From Cryptomeria japonica (lineage: Eukaryota > Streptophyta > Pinopsida > Cupressales > Cupressaceae), in assembly GCF_030272615.1 (NCBI RefSeq), contig NC_081406.1:267643692-267707691 (forward strand): a DNA stretch of 64,000 nt. Reading direction: 5' to 3'. This document shows, one piece after another, positions 35,017 to 48,212 of the stretch. Within the stretch, counting starts at the first letter, position 1; every line of letters starts with the position of its first letter. Made by a program: the position numbers and the translations under genes. The notes beneath the pieces are model-generated. The model did not search any database. It was not told where the DNA came from and worked only from the letters and a program-made list of their open reading frames with translations.

Positions 35017-35061
35017 ACTGGATCTCCCTCAAGTGATTAAGCTTTACTCAAGAGGAACCAC

Positions 35062-35073
35062 ACTCTGATATAA
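35062..35073 (-). other. Primer-binding site of copia B
   Basis: Minus strand TTATATCAGAGT, two bases inside the LTR end, matches 9 of 12 positions of the initiator-Met tRNA site TGGTATCAGAGC. Confidence 0.7.
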
Positions 35074-35075
35074 AT

Positions 35076-36188
35076 TGTTCAACCCAAGGTAAAACTAAGA
35101 GGGGAAGTGAATTAGTCCAAAATAAAAATTAAATGCAACACATAAACAATTAAACTTCAACACATATCCAACACATTAACACCAAGATTTATACGTGGAA
35201 AACCCAAATAGGGAAACCATGGTGAACATCTCCCCACAAGAATATATCCACTATGAATAGAAATGATTACAAAGATAGAGCTAACTTCTCTGGAATTGCA
35301 CACTAGGGCAAATTTCTCATGGGGCAAAATACAAAGAGGACTTACAAAACTTGAAGCTAACTGCACTCAGGGCAAGATATAAAAAAAATGATTTGAAAAG
35401 AAGGATCTCCTGATCACGAAGTTGTCCTTGAATGCTACATCAAGTGACCAACATAAAAACACACACAACTTTGATCCCATTTTCCAACACTCTCTCTTAA
35501 CTCTCTGTCATAGTCTCAACACAGCTTGCATATCATTTGAACACAACTCTTCTTCTACTCTTCATCGAACCTCTAATATTTTCTATTCACCACATTTACA
35601 CTCACTCACATATCATGCTCATACACTTAACTCAATCAATATACTTTCCAAACAAAAAACACACATTTTGATCCATTCTAGGAAAGAGAGGACCAAAACA
35701 CATCTTCCAAAGATTAATTCACCAATCTACAATCAATCATCGAAACATAACCAACAACATATCCACATGCTATGCAACTATATAAGCAATTAATGCAAAT
35801 AATTCAAATCCGCATCTCCACACGCTACAGTGAGACCCATAACATAACAACCATGCATCCACAAATCATATCCAGACCTAAGGATAGGTCAAACATAGAA
35901 TCTCACAACCAACAATAAATAATGCCACAACACCCGGAGAAAATAAGGATGTTTCTGGACCACAAAAACATCATAACCATGATATTGAAACTAAATCCAA
36001 TGAAGATAACAATAAAACTCAACACCAACAATAGATTTTGGACCAAACACTTTTGGAACAATCAACAGATCAACTACACCAATAATATAGCAAGATAACT
36101 CTACAACACAGACATTCTAGACCATTCCAGAACAACAAGTTTGACATCAATGACAACCACAACAACACATCAACACAAAGTTCCAACA
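35076..36188 (-). repeat. 5' LTR of copia B
   Basis: Minus strand starts TGTTGGAAC (36188) and ends GGGTTGAACA (35076), 1113 bp. It has the early CATTGATGTCAA motif (about 36140-36152) and the ACCATGGTTTCCC block (about 35211-35223). Confidence 0.88.
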
Positions 36189-39100
36189 GATAATGCTACA
36201 ATTAAGAAAAATAAACATATTGATCATTATATTTAGGACGAGTAGTGGCTGAAATCCTTCTTTGGTTCATCTCGACTACATTTAGTACCTTCTTTGTTGC
36301 TTATATAGCCTTCAAGGGAATTCATTTTGCGTTAGAAAACTTATCATCAGTGTTCCATCCCATACCGAAATGTAGTTAATGGCATATATTCAAAGGCATT
36401 AATATTATATGGATAAGTTGTAGAGCCCACATTATCTTGGTTCCTATCAATTGTAGTAGACAAATGGACGTGTGCATTAATTAAACATTATATTATATTA
36501 TATAAGATAATTATTTATTGCAATAATATGTGATATTGGTCTCAATAATTTAAATTACATAATTGAATGTTCTTCAAAATGAAACATATGTAGTGATTGA
36601 TCACAAGCATGCTACTCTTTCTAAAACACCATGAGTAGTGCCATGCTTAGATACATATAGTTGTTTGAATAGTGGGACTCGTGAGATTACTTCAAAATAG
36701 AACAAGATGTTATGATATCCCCTTGGTTATAATAAAAACCATGTATCATGCAATTAATGAAAAGGTGAACTCTTATTATCTAGGTGCAAGTGATAAACAT
36801 GTGTGATGTTATTATCAAAGATTGAATATTGCATGAAATCCTTGTATTAGGACAATGCTATTATTAGTTTGGGTCAAGCATGTTGATGATGGTGTATCTT
36901 CATCCTATGGATAATTGTTTAGGTTATGGTTAATAATGTATCACATTATTGAGCGAATACCAATTGACCCCAGTGTATGAGAAAATTTGTAGGTATAATG
37001 TAAATTGCATCCTATATAATTTCACATTACATGATCTTTCTCTTTAGTTTAAATTAAGATAATTATGCATCATAAACCTTAATCCGAATTTGAAATATCC
37101 CTTATCACCTTGCATGCCTAATTCTTCAACCGTTAGGTTAGGATTGTGCTTGGACGTATGTGCACCATATAGACATCCACATGTCATGCTAGCATCTCAC
37201 AAATATCCATGATTGTGCTAGCCATTGGAACGTTACACTTGCTAAATTTTGGTAGTGTAACACCTCTACCAGCCTGCACCGATGTCAGGATCACTAGTTG
37301 TTGCTTAAACCCTCTCATTTTGCCTCCATTTTAAATCTTTTAACTTCATTCTAGCTAACTCTCATTCTTGAACACTCTCTTCTACATTTTCAAAACTCCA
37401 TACTTGCATTCTTCCACTCACAACACCTCTCACAATTTTGCTATTCCACAATTATCACTATCATAGTGGCATCTTGTAGAGCTCTATCATCTTGAGGGTT
37501 GTTGTTGCTTTTCATCACTCCAACAAGCTATCTTGTTTCTAGTTTTGAGGGAAGTAACTCCTTGAAATTTTATATTTCATATACTATCTTAACATTATCA
37601 TCATATTATTGTTATTTGGTTTATGTCATTTTCCATCATCTTGTCTAAGGTTGTCCGTGGAGGTGGAAACACCAAAACAAGGGTTTGACTAAGTCAAACC
37701 TCTTAACATGTCCACCCAACCTTTTTTTATTTGATCTTATGTGTGTAGGTATAGGTGGAATAGTTGTTTGGGAGAACTTTGTTGGAGCTTCAATAGCATT
37801 TTTGGGTGATACACTTCACTTCTTTGTCATTTAATCATTTCAATTTTGTTTAATACTTGCATTTTAGTAGTTTAATATTTGTGTATTTTTCTTTTTTAGG
37901 CTTTAATGCCCCAATGTTATACATAACATTATGTGTTTTTCTAAGAAAGTTTTTCTTTTTTGTTTGTACAGAACACTAGTGTGTTGCACTATCACGCTCA
38001 ACTCACACGTTCCTCCTAGATAGAGAGTCATTAAGCTACCCAAGAGACCTTTGTGGTTTGTGTTTTTAGTTTTTGGTGTACAAATAATTTAGTTAATTAT
38101 ATGCTTGGTTACAACTAATATTTAGCTTAGTGGACAAACTTGAAGGTCGCAATTACTTGACGATTTGTTCAGAGTGGAGATTTGAGACTCAAATCCTTAG
38201 AGGGTTTTATTATCCTTTGTAGTCATTTGGTTTTCATACTATATAGTATGAACCATATTAGGGTTGAGTAGACTTGTTATGATAGCATTTTCCTAAAATT
38301 AAATTATTGCATGCCATTATTGATCTTGGTGATTAAGTATTTGTTGGATTGATGAATGTATTATTACAAATCTGTCTTCTAGTGAGTTTTATTCATTGAT
38401 CATTGTATTGTCATTTATTGTGGATAATTAATTGACCTATTCTATGTATTAATGACATGAACTGGCATAGATTATAGCATGTCTTTGCTGATATATAAAT
38501 CATGATGGCGGAGAGGTCTAAATTGAGATCTAGACGTCATTTGAAGTTCCATACTACATGTTTGCTAAGAGTGAGCTTAATTACATTTTCCTTGCTTATT
38601 GGTAGACATTAGTATTAAATCATTAATTTGAACCTTGTTGGGATATGCAATAATAATCAATGAAACTCTATGAGATGCAATTGTACTTTTAAAATGGTTA
38701 TTGATAAAAGGTGTTTTACTATACCATTGGGTTTAAATCTTTCCTATGGATTTATTTCTATAGTATTCATTTTACTTCACTCCTTGAGTAATTGTATTTG
38801 AATGTTTATGAAACCTTAGGTATGAGAACTATTAAGGAGAACTACATGGTACTTTGATCTTGTTTAGAAGCATGCAGTAAATCCATGGATGAAGGATGCC
38901 CCTATGACCTAAGCCCATAAAGGAGGGTTTACATGATAACTCTAGGGGGGTTGTTCCTAAACTTGATTATTTCTCACTCTTTATTGTACTTCATCTTAAG
39001 GATAAATTTGCATTAGATGGTAGAGATATCACCTTCCAATTACTATGTCCCTACTATATAGATTCAAGCTAATTGAAGGTAATCCATCACAATCAAACTT

Positions 39101-41283
39101 ATCTACTTTGAGGTTTAGGGTGTTTGGATTTATAAAATATACTCCAACCTTGAATAAAATTTTATTCATTATCATTGTGTTTTTTATTGAGGTGAATGTA
39201 AGAGAATACCTATAATCTTATCCAAACCAAAATAATCAGGGTATTTGTTTTGATCCTTGTGGTCTTGTGTCTTGGATCAATGATGAGCATGTGGATGTAT
39301 AGGTTAGCCTCAAAACCTAGTGAGGTCTATTCTTCAAATAAATAAAGCCATGATAAACTTGGTCATGGTTTGGCTATGATTATGCTATCGAAACCTACTA
39401 ACTTGTACTTAATGATGATGTTTATGTAAGCCATTGCGATTTGAGGGTGTGAACAACTCCTGTATGTATGGATGGTCTACTTGATCTAATTATGTAATTA
39501 TATTTTTGTTAAGTTTAGGATTGAGTCCTTAGGATGGCCTTTACTTATAAGGGGTAAATAATGATGAATATTACTAGTATGGTATGGTTTTTTGTCTTTA
39601 AGTTTATTTGGTGGGTAATTATGTGCTAGGCCTTAATTGGAATATGCCAAAATGAATGTACTCTTAAGTAGAATATTATCTAATATAATATGTATGAATT
39701 TAATTGTTCCTATTAAATAAGAATAGAAATTGATTCTTTACATGATTTTATATTGGTTTATGTGTCTATGTGTGTTTGTTGGATATACTATCTCATCTTC
39801 AATGTCTTCTATTTTCATAAGTTGGCTCCAAGACCTATATGACAATTGTATAGTGTAATGGATCTTTTTGGGGGTAATGCAACTAGATTAAATAAACTAG
39901 GGTGTAAATCCCATAAACAATACAATTTGGATCAATGTTCTTGTACCATTTAATGTCATACTGCTAAATTGAGATTGATATAGGAGTTGACGTCTTAGGA
40001 TTGTTGGGCCTAAACAATGTATATATAGCTAGGTACTACACTATAACTCAAAGACATGAATTATTTTCTGAACAACCATCAAATTCCATCATTAAGGTTC
40101 CATCCTGAGGACATTTAACTTGAAATGGGAAAACATAGTTTATGCACTAAGAGCTTTTAGGAACTACTTTCATCCTAACCTTGAACATATGAAATGTTGA
40201 AATGAATTCTCACAAAGGAAATACTTTTAACTATGTCCTAATACAAATAAATTCTATTTATGTCTTATTCTGAAATAGAAATTTCCTAGCTCAACATAAA
40301 CAACTACTTTGTTATGCCTTGGTTGTAGGAACAACCATAGAGTTACAGTTCGACAGTTGTAGGAACAAACAATGACAATTTACTAAAAACAAAATGAAGA
40401 TAACTTAGAAAATGAACATGTAGAAAATAAACATACATGATCCTCACCAAGTGGGCCCTGTTGGACAAGTCCTTTGAACTGGTAATTATAGAATTAGATT
40501 GTTAAGATCTCACAACCACATCATATGTTGAAAAGAATGAAGCTGAACTTTATTCTTTACTCAAAGAAACTTGAACAATACACTAAAGATAAACACAACT
40601 TTTTCAACTCCCTCCTCAAGAAGAACAAAGATAATTTATAGAATGAGTAGACTCTAACTATCTACCATAACAGCTGCTCCACTCCTAATATCTAGGAGGG
40701 ATTTTATTAAAACATAAAATCTAATAAGCAAAGGAGACTGAAATAGAGTAGAACTCTGTTCTAAACTTGCATGCATTACAATCTTTTCCTAAATTTGCTC
40801 CATCAGGAGACATGACAAATAAATGGAAGAGTAACTTCTCCTTGATTGGTCTTTGAAGTCTTCAAGTGACACTAACAGTTGGTGTCTGCATCATAACACT
40901 CTTGACTCTTCTTTTCTTTGTTGTCCAGGGCTCTTTCAAAGTTCTGTAACATCGTCTTGATTGCCTTTGATCTCATCTCAACAACATTGGACTCTTTCAA
41001 TCAACTACATCACCAAGGTTAACATACCTAAATCTAAAATTTTCATGATTATTTAAAACACAACATTTAATATCATCCAAAGATAAAGATATACTTATAT
41101 TGCATCCATTAAATTGTTATAGCATCACTATAAGAGGTTTAGGAAATAAACGATATGTTCAACATTATGACTCAAACACTATCACAAAGTATATGTTCCT
41201 AGGAATATTAAAAAAAGTCTTAAAACATCTGAAATAAAGATGCATAAAACAAGCCTCATCAAGGCTCACAACTAGGGTTGAGG
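36189..41283. other. 5-kb ORF desert
   Basis: No open frame of 60 codons occurs on either strand between 35794 and 41646. Near 37645-37770 a block with GGAGGTGGAAACACC is shared with 56160-56260, so at least part of this is old LTR sequence of one family. A run CTAGGGGGGTTGTTCC at about 38942 looks like a polypurine tract followed by an LTR start, but I cannot define the element. Confidence 0.5.
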
Positions 41284-41288
41284 GAATA
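41284..41288. repeat. Left target-site duplication of gypsy G
   Basis: GAATA, identical to 47484-47488. Confidence 0.9.
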
Positions 41289-42051
41289 TGAAGCAGTCAT
41301 CTATGAGGAGGGACCTCAAGGAGATCAATCTGGACTGGTCAACAAGAGTAAACACATAAATATGATGTAGGAAATGCAGAACATATAGTTTTATTGCATG
41401 CAATTTGATTACATCCAACCGGTAACAACAGGGTTACAACATACCTGCACATAGGCCTGGTAGAATAGGCCACAATTGGGACCTTGAATCGAAAGATCTA
41501 TCTTCTAGGCACAGTCTATCTATCTGATACTCTGATTGATTCTCATTGATTGCATTCTAAAGCATGATTACAAATATATATTTATCCAAAGGATCTAGTC
41601 AACCCAAAAGGGATCAAAACCCGAAGAACAAGACCTAACGTGCAAAATGAACAAGGTTGGCCTCCACCAAGAGATTCCTCCGAAAAATCCAAAGGATAGG
41701 TTTACCACATGCCAAGGAAGATTGAAATCAATGCTCAAGGCTCTGCAAGCTTCCGAATGGATTCTGGTAGATCACCATAATAGGTCTCAGGCAACCGGTA
41801 ACAAAGGAACAATGGGTAACAAGAAATTGTCATGGAAACTGGTAGAGATATCTTGTTGGTAAGTGATACAAATGATATGCGGTCTTAAAGAAAGAAAGAT
41901 GATCAAGTATTCAAGTAGAATCCAACTCCATAGGATCCGGTGAGCCAAAATCGGGACAAATAGAAAGGAAAACTGAAACTGCAAACAAACAGAAAGGAAA
42001 ATGTTTTTGGTTGATGCAAGATTGTTGTGAACCGGGGATGCTCCTACATCA
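41289..42051 (-). repeat. 3' LTR of gypsy G
   Basis: 763 bp. Minus strand begins TGATGTAGGAGCATCC and ends GACTGCTTCA. It pairs along its length with 46707-47483 but lacks a TA-repeat expansion and a roughly 25-base block (around 47115-47145) present in the other copy. Confidence 0.95.
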
Positions 42052-42059
42052 GACATCTG

Positions 42060-43320
42060 AGGTTAATGAAAAGTGAGCCTCTCACTTTGTTGGGGTCAGA
42101 GGGAAACCAAGGCAGTCTACCTTTGCTTGAGAAATCTAAGATGAATCTTCAACTGGCCTGTTCTTCCACTTCACAAGATATTCTTTGTACTAACTGTTTC
42201 GGGTACTACGACCCAATCCTACTATCCAAAATCTCTTCAATCTGATCCAGTTCCTTCCGAGGCAATTGTTTCTCAAGGTCTGCAACATTGTCCTCACTTA
42301 ATTTTGGTTCATGGTACTCATGAAGATCTGCAATGTTGAATACAGGTGAAATAATTAGATTATCTGGTAGCTCCACTTCATATGCATTTCCAGAATTGAA
42401 CTTCCTCAAAATCTTATAGGGTCCAAACTTCTTCATCTGCAACTTATTATAAGTTCAAACCGAGAATCTCTCTTTTCTCAAATATACCATCACTTCATCA
42501 CCAACTTCAAATTCCTTTTGTCTCCTCTTCTCATCTTCCTTCTCCTTATATTTGTTTTTCATGTCTTCCAAATGTTGTTTAACTTGAATGTGCAATGCTA
42601 CCATGTGATCTACAAAATATTATGCTTCTAAACTCTTCTATTCTTCACTGCTAATGTCTCTCAATTATGATATTCCTCTAGGATGCACTTCGATAATAAT
42701 CTCAAAAGGTGTTTTTTTAGTACTTCTATTCATTAAATTATTGTAGGCAAACTTTTCTTGTGCAAGGATCAAATCCCAACTTTTGGTTTTATCTCCCACT
42801 AAACATCTCAACAAGTTTCCCAAACTCCGGTTAACAACTTTGTCTGTCCATCAGTCTGTGTATGAAAGTAGAATTGAACTTCAAATCTATCTTCATCTTC
42901 TTCTAAAGTGTTCCCCAAAAATAGCCAACAAACTTAGTGTCTCTATCTGAAACTATGCTCTTAGGTAATCCATGCAATCTCACCACTTCCTTGAAAAATA
43001 GGTCTGCTACATGTAATGTATCTAATACCTTCTTACAAGGTATGAAATGAGCCATCTTATAAAATATATCCACTACTAGAAATATATAATCATTCCCTCT
43101 CGATGTCTTAGGCAATCCAAGTACAAAATCCATGCTTATATCCTCCCAAGGTCTCACCGATACTGTCAAAGGTTTATACAATCCCACATTCTCACTACTA
43201 CCTTTTGCAACTTGACAAACTCTACAACTCTATACATATCTCTTAACATCCTTATGAATCTAGGGCTAAAAGTACTGCTCATTCACCAATGCAACTGTTT
43301 TGTCAATTCCAAAATGTCTG
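42060..43320 (-). pseudogene. Gypsy G integrase and chromodomain-like tail
   Basis: The zinc-binding part (HFGIDKTVALVNEQYF at about 43310) is followed by the core at 43187-42903 ([46 protein letters not shown]). The late part (42442-42206) has KKFGPYKILRKFNSGNAYEV and EILDSRIG. Past the stop at 42206 the same strand, one frame over, reads YKEYLVKWKNRPVEDSS, stop, ISQA, a chromodomain core with a Trp changed to a stop. In chromoviruses this tail targets integration to heterochromatin. Many stops. Confidence 0.85.
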
Positions 43321-43599
43321 ACTAAACCTCCACTATGTTTCTCTTTTATTAGGTTCTTTCTCATGGAACTCTTAGGTATGCACAACTGAACTCCCCTGAA
43401 TAACATCCCATCCTGAATGAAATAATCCAACCATTTGCTCCTATCAACCATAACCAGTTCTCTACATGCTTTCCAAGGTTCTGCAAAATTCGGGTCTTCA
43501 TCATACAAGGTCTTCAAATATTCAAATCCTAATACTATCACTATCATCTCTGTCAGCAAATTCCTTCTCTTACTCAATGCATCAACAACTTTATTAAAT

Positions 43600-44728
43600 T
43601 TTCCACTTCTATGCTTCAACACAAAGGTGTAACTCTACAAGAATTCTACCCATCTCATATGTCTCTGATTCAACTTACTCTGACTATTCAAATACTGCAA
43701 AGCTTGATGATCTATATACAACACAAACTCCTTAGGCAACAAGTAGTGTCTCCATTTCTTCAAGGCTTGACTTATGACATACAATTCCTGATCATACATT
43801 GAATATCTCTTTCGAGCATCATTTAATTTCTTATTGAAATAGGCTACTTCTCTCCCTTCTTAACTCAAAACTACCCCTATTGTTGTTCCACTTGAAATAC
43901 CTTATTGAATTCTAGTAAAGCTAACACAGGTTGCTCAGTCACTTTCTGCTTCAACAATTCAAAATTTTTGTTTTCTCTAGTGGTGTACTTGAATTCCTTT
44001 CGATCTCCTCTCATGGTCTCAGTCATAGTGTTACAAACTGAACTAAAATTTCTGATAAATCTTTGGTAAAAACTAGCCAATCCATGAAATGATCTTACCT
44101 CCTCAATGCTTTCCAGTGTAGGCCACTCAACAATGGCTTTCACTTTCTTAGGGTCCATCTTCAAACCATCCTTAGATATTACAAATCCTAAATAGACTAA
44201 CTCATCCTTCATGAAAGTACACTTCTTGATATTGATCAACAAAATTTATTCTCTCAACCTCTATAAAACTTGTCTTAATTGCAACAAATTATCCTCTTTT
44301 GTTTTACTAAAAATCAAAATGTCATCCAAATACACAATAACAAACTTACCCAATAATTTCTTCAATACTTCATTCATCAGCCTCATAAATTTACTCGGTG
44401 CATTAGTCAACCCAAAAGGCATCACCAACCATTCATAGAGTCCTTCATTTGTCTTAAATGTTGTCTTCCACTCATCACCTTCTCTAATCTTGATTTGATG
44501 ATATCCATTCTTCAAAACTATCTTTGTAAAGTATTTTGCTCCACTCAAATAGTCCATTATATCATCCATCCTAGGCAAAGGAAATCGGTATTTCACTATG
44601 ATCTTGTTTATTGCTCTTGAATCGGTACACATCCTCCATTTTCCATTCTTCTTAGGTTTCAATACTATTGGTACTACACAAGGGCCCAAACTCTCCTTGA
44701 TCAAACCTTTCTTCAACAACTCCTGCAC
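43600..44728 (-). pseudogene. Gypsy G reverse transcriptase and RNase H
   Basis: Frame 44728-44261 reads [50 protein letters not shown] and [14 protein letters not shown], so YLDD is intact; a Leu-Asp change (VLKNGY for DLKSGY) hits an RT motif. After one stop the same frame (44242-43877) has FMKDELVYLGFVIS, SFHGLASFYQRFIRNFSS and NFELLKQKVTEQPVLALLEF, then RNase H pieces down to about 43610, where a LKHRSGKFNKVVDALSKR segment begins. Confidence 0.88.
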
Positions 44729-45460
44729 TTATCTATTCACTTCTTCATTATCTGCCGGTGTCAACCGGTGTGCAACTTTGTTGGGCAAACTAGCTCCAGG
44801 AATCAAGTCCATGCAATGACTAATACTTCTAACGGGTGGCAATACATTAGGTACATTATTTGAAATGACGTCCTCATATTCTATCAAAAAATATCTTATC
44901 TCTTCCGGGTACTCTCCTTCCAGTTTTAGTCTCTTAGTCTTCTTAGGAATTAAGGCAAAACACACATTCTCATGTCTCAGTCCATCCATGAATTTCTTTC
45001 CATCTACTAAATAGATTCTGGTATTTGTACATAATTCATTCTTCAAAGACTCCTCCAAAGGTAACAAAGTTTTCTTCATCCCATTGGCCACAGTAGTGTA
45101 TGCATTCTTCCTCCCATCATGTATTGCCTGTCTATGAAACTGCCAAGGTCTTCCCAACAAAAGATGATAAATATCCATAGGCATAATATCATACAAAACT
45201 TCATCATGATAATTCCCAATTTTCAATTTTACCAAACACTGTTCACTTACTAACAACTTATGTTCATCCTGAATCCATGCTATCTGATAAGTCTTAGGGT
45301 ATTTCAATCTCTCCAATTTCAACTTATTCACCATCTCTTCTAAAACAAGATTATCTGAACTACCACTATCAATAAAAAACTTTACAACACTTACCGGATA
45401 CCTTACATCTGGTCTTGAACAAATTCTTCCTCTGCAAGGGTTCCTCATATCCTCCAGCAT
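44729..45460 (-). pseudogene. Gypsy G protease region
   Basis: An open stretch of 243 codons. FFIDSGSSDNLV carries the aspartic protease DSG motif; the LLLGRPWQFHRQAIHDGRKN linker follows and then the approach to RT (ISHCMDLIPGASLPNKVAHR). A stop at 44729-44731 separates it from the RT in the same frame. In the family the protease cuts the polyprotein. Confidence 0.85.
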
Positions 45461-45481
45461 GACACAAAGCTCTCCTCATCA

Positions 45482-46598
45482 TCAAAAATTCTCCATCTTT
45501 CGGTTTATTGTTTGACCCAGTGGGGTTTTCTTCCACCACTGCTGCTCTTTTGGTAGCCTCTGTCTTCTTACATTCGAATGCACGGTGTCATTCTCCTCCA
45601 CACTTAAAGAAAGTTCCTCTAAATGTGCTCTTGTCTTATCTTCCAAAGTTCTCATTCCGGTAACCAACTGGTTCTCTCCTTCATTATAAATTTCTATCAT
45701 CCTTCTAGTATGAATGACTTTCTTTGCTCACTTCCTTTTCCTTTTTTTGATCTATACTAGATCCTCTTCCTCCAGTATATCCTCTTCCTCCTTTAAATCT
45801 TCCTCCGGTAAACCTTCCACCTCTACCTCTCTGTCTCTGCTCATGTCTTTTATTAAATTTATCTTTAGCCTTCAGTGCATACTGGCAAGCCTCTTCAACA
45901 CTCTCTAATTTAATCATATTGAGTTCATCTTGTATAGACATCCGCAATCCATTCAAATATCTTACAATTTGTTCGACTTCATCATCAACACATCTGGATC
46001 TAATGTTCAATTTGTAAAATGCTTCGGTGTTCTCCTTTACACTAGATTCCTTTTGTCTCAGATTCTGCAACTTCTGGAACAAATCCACTTGATAATTTTC
46101 CAGGCTAAACTTTGATTTCAACTTAGAAATCATCCGATCCCATGTCTTAATCTTTTCTTTACCTCTTCTTTGTCTATCAACTTACAAATTCTCCCACCAA
46201 AGAGATGCATGACCTTTCAACTGGGTACAAGCATATTTCACCTTCCTCTCTTCTGCAATGTTTTCAAAATTAAAATACTTCTCCATCTCTGAGATCCAAT
46301 CCATCAATTAATCCACATCTAACTTCCCATCATATTTCAATGGGGTAAAATGAGGTTTAGTGTTAGCCCTACTCAAAATCCTTAAAAACCTTTCTTCATT
46401 TGGATCAACTGCCGGTAGGTTTACTTGTGCTGCTGGGGCTTCTTCTCCTTCATCTTCACTTACATCTTCAATATTTCGGCCTCTTCTTTGGGCTGTCTCC
46501 ATGGCTTCTAGTTGGGCTTCTATTCCTTGCAACATCTCCATCACAACAGGGTCTGCATTCCCATGTACTCCACCATTCCTAGTTCCTTTTTGCGCCAT
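45482..46598 (-). pseudogene. Gypsy G gag
   Basis: Starts MAQKGTRNGG at 46598. One frame runs to 45705 with two stops (46308-46310 and near 46184). It holds the retrotrans_gag region (WISEMEKYFNFENIAEERKV, YACTQLKGHASLWWEN) and a Gly/Arg-rich basic tail (GRGGRFTGGRFKGG at about 45810). The zinc-knuckle region past 45705 is frameshifted; only HRAFECKK is still readable near 45590. Confidence 0.85.
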
Positions 46599-46692
46599 TG
46601 ATTCACGCTAGTCCTCTGCAATTGTAGGTTGGATCCATAATCCACCACCCTACAACAAAATTTAGGACACGCAACCTCCAGAATGAAACTTT

Positions 46693-46704
46693 GCTTTGAT
46701 ACCA
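46693..46704 (-). other. Primer-binding site of gypsy G
   Basis: Minus strand TGGTATCAAAGC, two bases from the LTR end, matches the initiator-Met tRNA site TGGTATCAGAGC at 11 of 12 positions. Confidence 0.88.
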
Positions 46705-46706
46705 CT

Positions 46707-47483
46707 TGAAGTAGTCATTGGTGAGGAGGGACCTCAAGGAGATCAATCCAGACCAGTTAACAAGAGTAAAAACAAAGGAAACACATAAATATGATGAAGG
46801 AAATACAAAATAGATAGTTTTATTGCATGAAATTTGATTACATCCAACTGATAACAACCGAGTCACAACATACCAACACATAGGCCTAGTAGAATAGGTC
46901 ACAACCAGGACCTTGAATCGAAAGATCAATATTTTAGGCACAATCTATCTATCTGATACTCTAATTGATTGCATTCTAAAGCATGATTATATATATATAT
47001 ATATATATATATATCCAAAGGATCCAGTCGGCCCAAAAGGGATCAAAACCCGAAGAATAGGACCTAACGTGCAAAATTAACAATGTTAGCCTCTGCTAAG
47101 AGATTCCTCCGAAAAATCCAAAGGATGAAACACAGATCACGGGAAAAGGTTGGCCACATGCCAAGGAACATTGAAATCAACACTCAAGGCTCCACAATCT
47201 TTAGAATGGGTTCTAGTAGATCACCATAATAGGTCTCAGGCAACCGGTAACAAGAAACTGTCATGGAAACCGGTAGCGATATCTTGTTGGTAAGTGATCC
47301 AAATGAGATGCAGTCTGAAAGAAAGAAAGATGATCAAGTCTTCAAGTAGAATCCAACTCCACAGGATCTGGTGAGCCAAAACTAGGACACACAGAAAGGA
47401 AAATTGAAACTGCAAACAAAACATAAAGGAAAATGTTTTTGGTTGATGCAAGATTGCTGTGAACCGGGGATGCTCCTGCATCA
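46707..47483 (-). repeat. 5' LTR of gypsy G
   Basis: 777 bp. Minus strand begins TGATGCAGGAGCATCC and ends GACTACTTCA. Contains a (TA)n microsatellite at about 46988-47014 where the other LTR has only a short AT run. Confidence 0.95.
46986..47014. repeat. (TA)n microsatellite
   Basis: An uninterrupted run of about 13 TA units within the right LTR of gypsy G; the left LTR has CAAATATATATTTAT at the equivalent place (about 41571). Confidence 0.9.
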
Positions 47484-47488
47484 GAATA
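47484..47488. repeat. Right target-site duplication of gypsy G
   Basis: GAATA, identical to 41284-41288. Confidence 0.9.
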
Positions 47489-48207
47489 TATAGAGGATCA
47501 TTGCCCTCTTAATATATCTTTTCACACTCATCTTGATGCGATCACCAAAATTATAAAACCTATGAACCAATTATATATAATCTTATCATTGTTCCAACAT
47601 GATAGAGTTATGGAGTGTTCTCTTCCAAAAAAATACCCAATCATATCACAAGATTATCCCACTTTCACCAATAACATGTAGGTGATAGATTCCAAGAGCT
47701 ACCCACTTTATACAATCTAGATAAGAATTCACTAGTGATATGTAGAGGATGATTGTCAAGATACCCATCTCAATAATTTAGTATTAGCATTAGTGTATTG
47801 GAAAAAATATGTGTCTCCAATGATGTCTCTTATTAAGATATGGTTCCATGGCTTTGAGTTTTATATTAATATAGGTGATTGATAGCATAGGCACTAGTAT
47901 TGGGTTTGCGTGAAGGCCATAAAGCATCCTAATTATGTAACTTATATGATTATATGATGACATAGATGATTAATGAAATATAGATATCTTATTGCTAGCC
48001 TTAGGTGATATATGTTGTTATGCTTAAACCTTATTCAATGATGATCATAAGTAATGATACTTTATCATCAATATTGTTGGTGTATAGAATTGAAGAAAGA
48101 ATGAGACCCACAACGTAGTCTAGGATACATTGATATACATTTTTATTTAGATGCATTAAAAGGGTAAGTGTTAGTAAACTAGGCTATATAATACACATGC
48201 AATTGTG
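47489..48207. other. Non-coding stretch between gypsy G and copia E
   Basis: Continues the sequence interrupted by gypsy G at 41288. It has a block near 48095-48130 (GAATGAGACCCACAACGTAG) resembling 54940-54975 on the other side of copia E. No gene. Confidence 0.5.
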
Positions 48208-48212
48208 TTACG
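48208..48212. repeat. Left target-site duplication of copia E
   Basis: TTACG, identical to 54770-54774. Confidence 0.9.

Larger units (their letters stand above)
29455..36188 (-). mobile_element. Copia B: Sirevirus-like Ty1/copia element with both LTRs
   Basis: Both LTRs lie in the same orientation (left about 29455-30625, right 35076-36188). A PBS lies beside the right LTR and a polypurine tract beside the left one, so the element runs right to left. Coding order is gag, protease, integrase, RT, RNase H. Motifs and C-terminus match copia A. Several extra polypurine-like runs precede the 3' LTR, a known Sirevirus habit. No clear 5-bp target duplication could be read because the outer end of the left LTR is unclear. 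Confidence 0.9.
41289..47483 (-). mobile_element. Gypsy G: complete but decayed chromovirus-like Ty3/gypsy element
   Basis: LTRs at 41289-42051 and 46707-47483, a PBS next to the right LTR, a perfect 5-bp target duplication GAATA on both sides, and the order gag, PR, RT, RNase H, integrase, chromodomain-like tail on the minus strand. LTRs start TGATG and end TTCA. They differ by indels and many substitutions, so the insertion is not recent. Confidence 0.95.
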
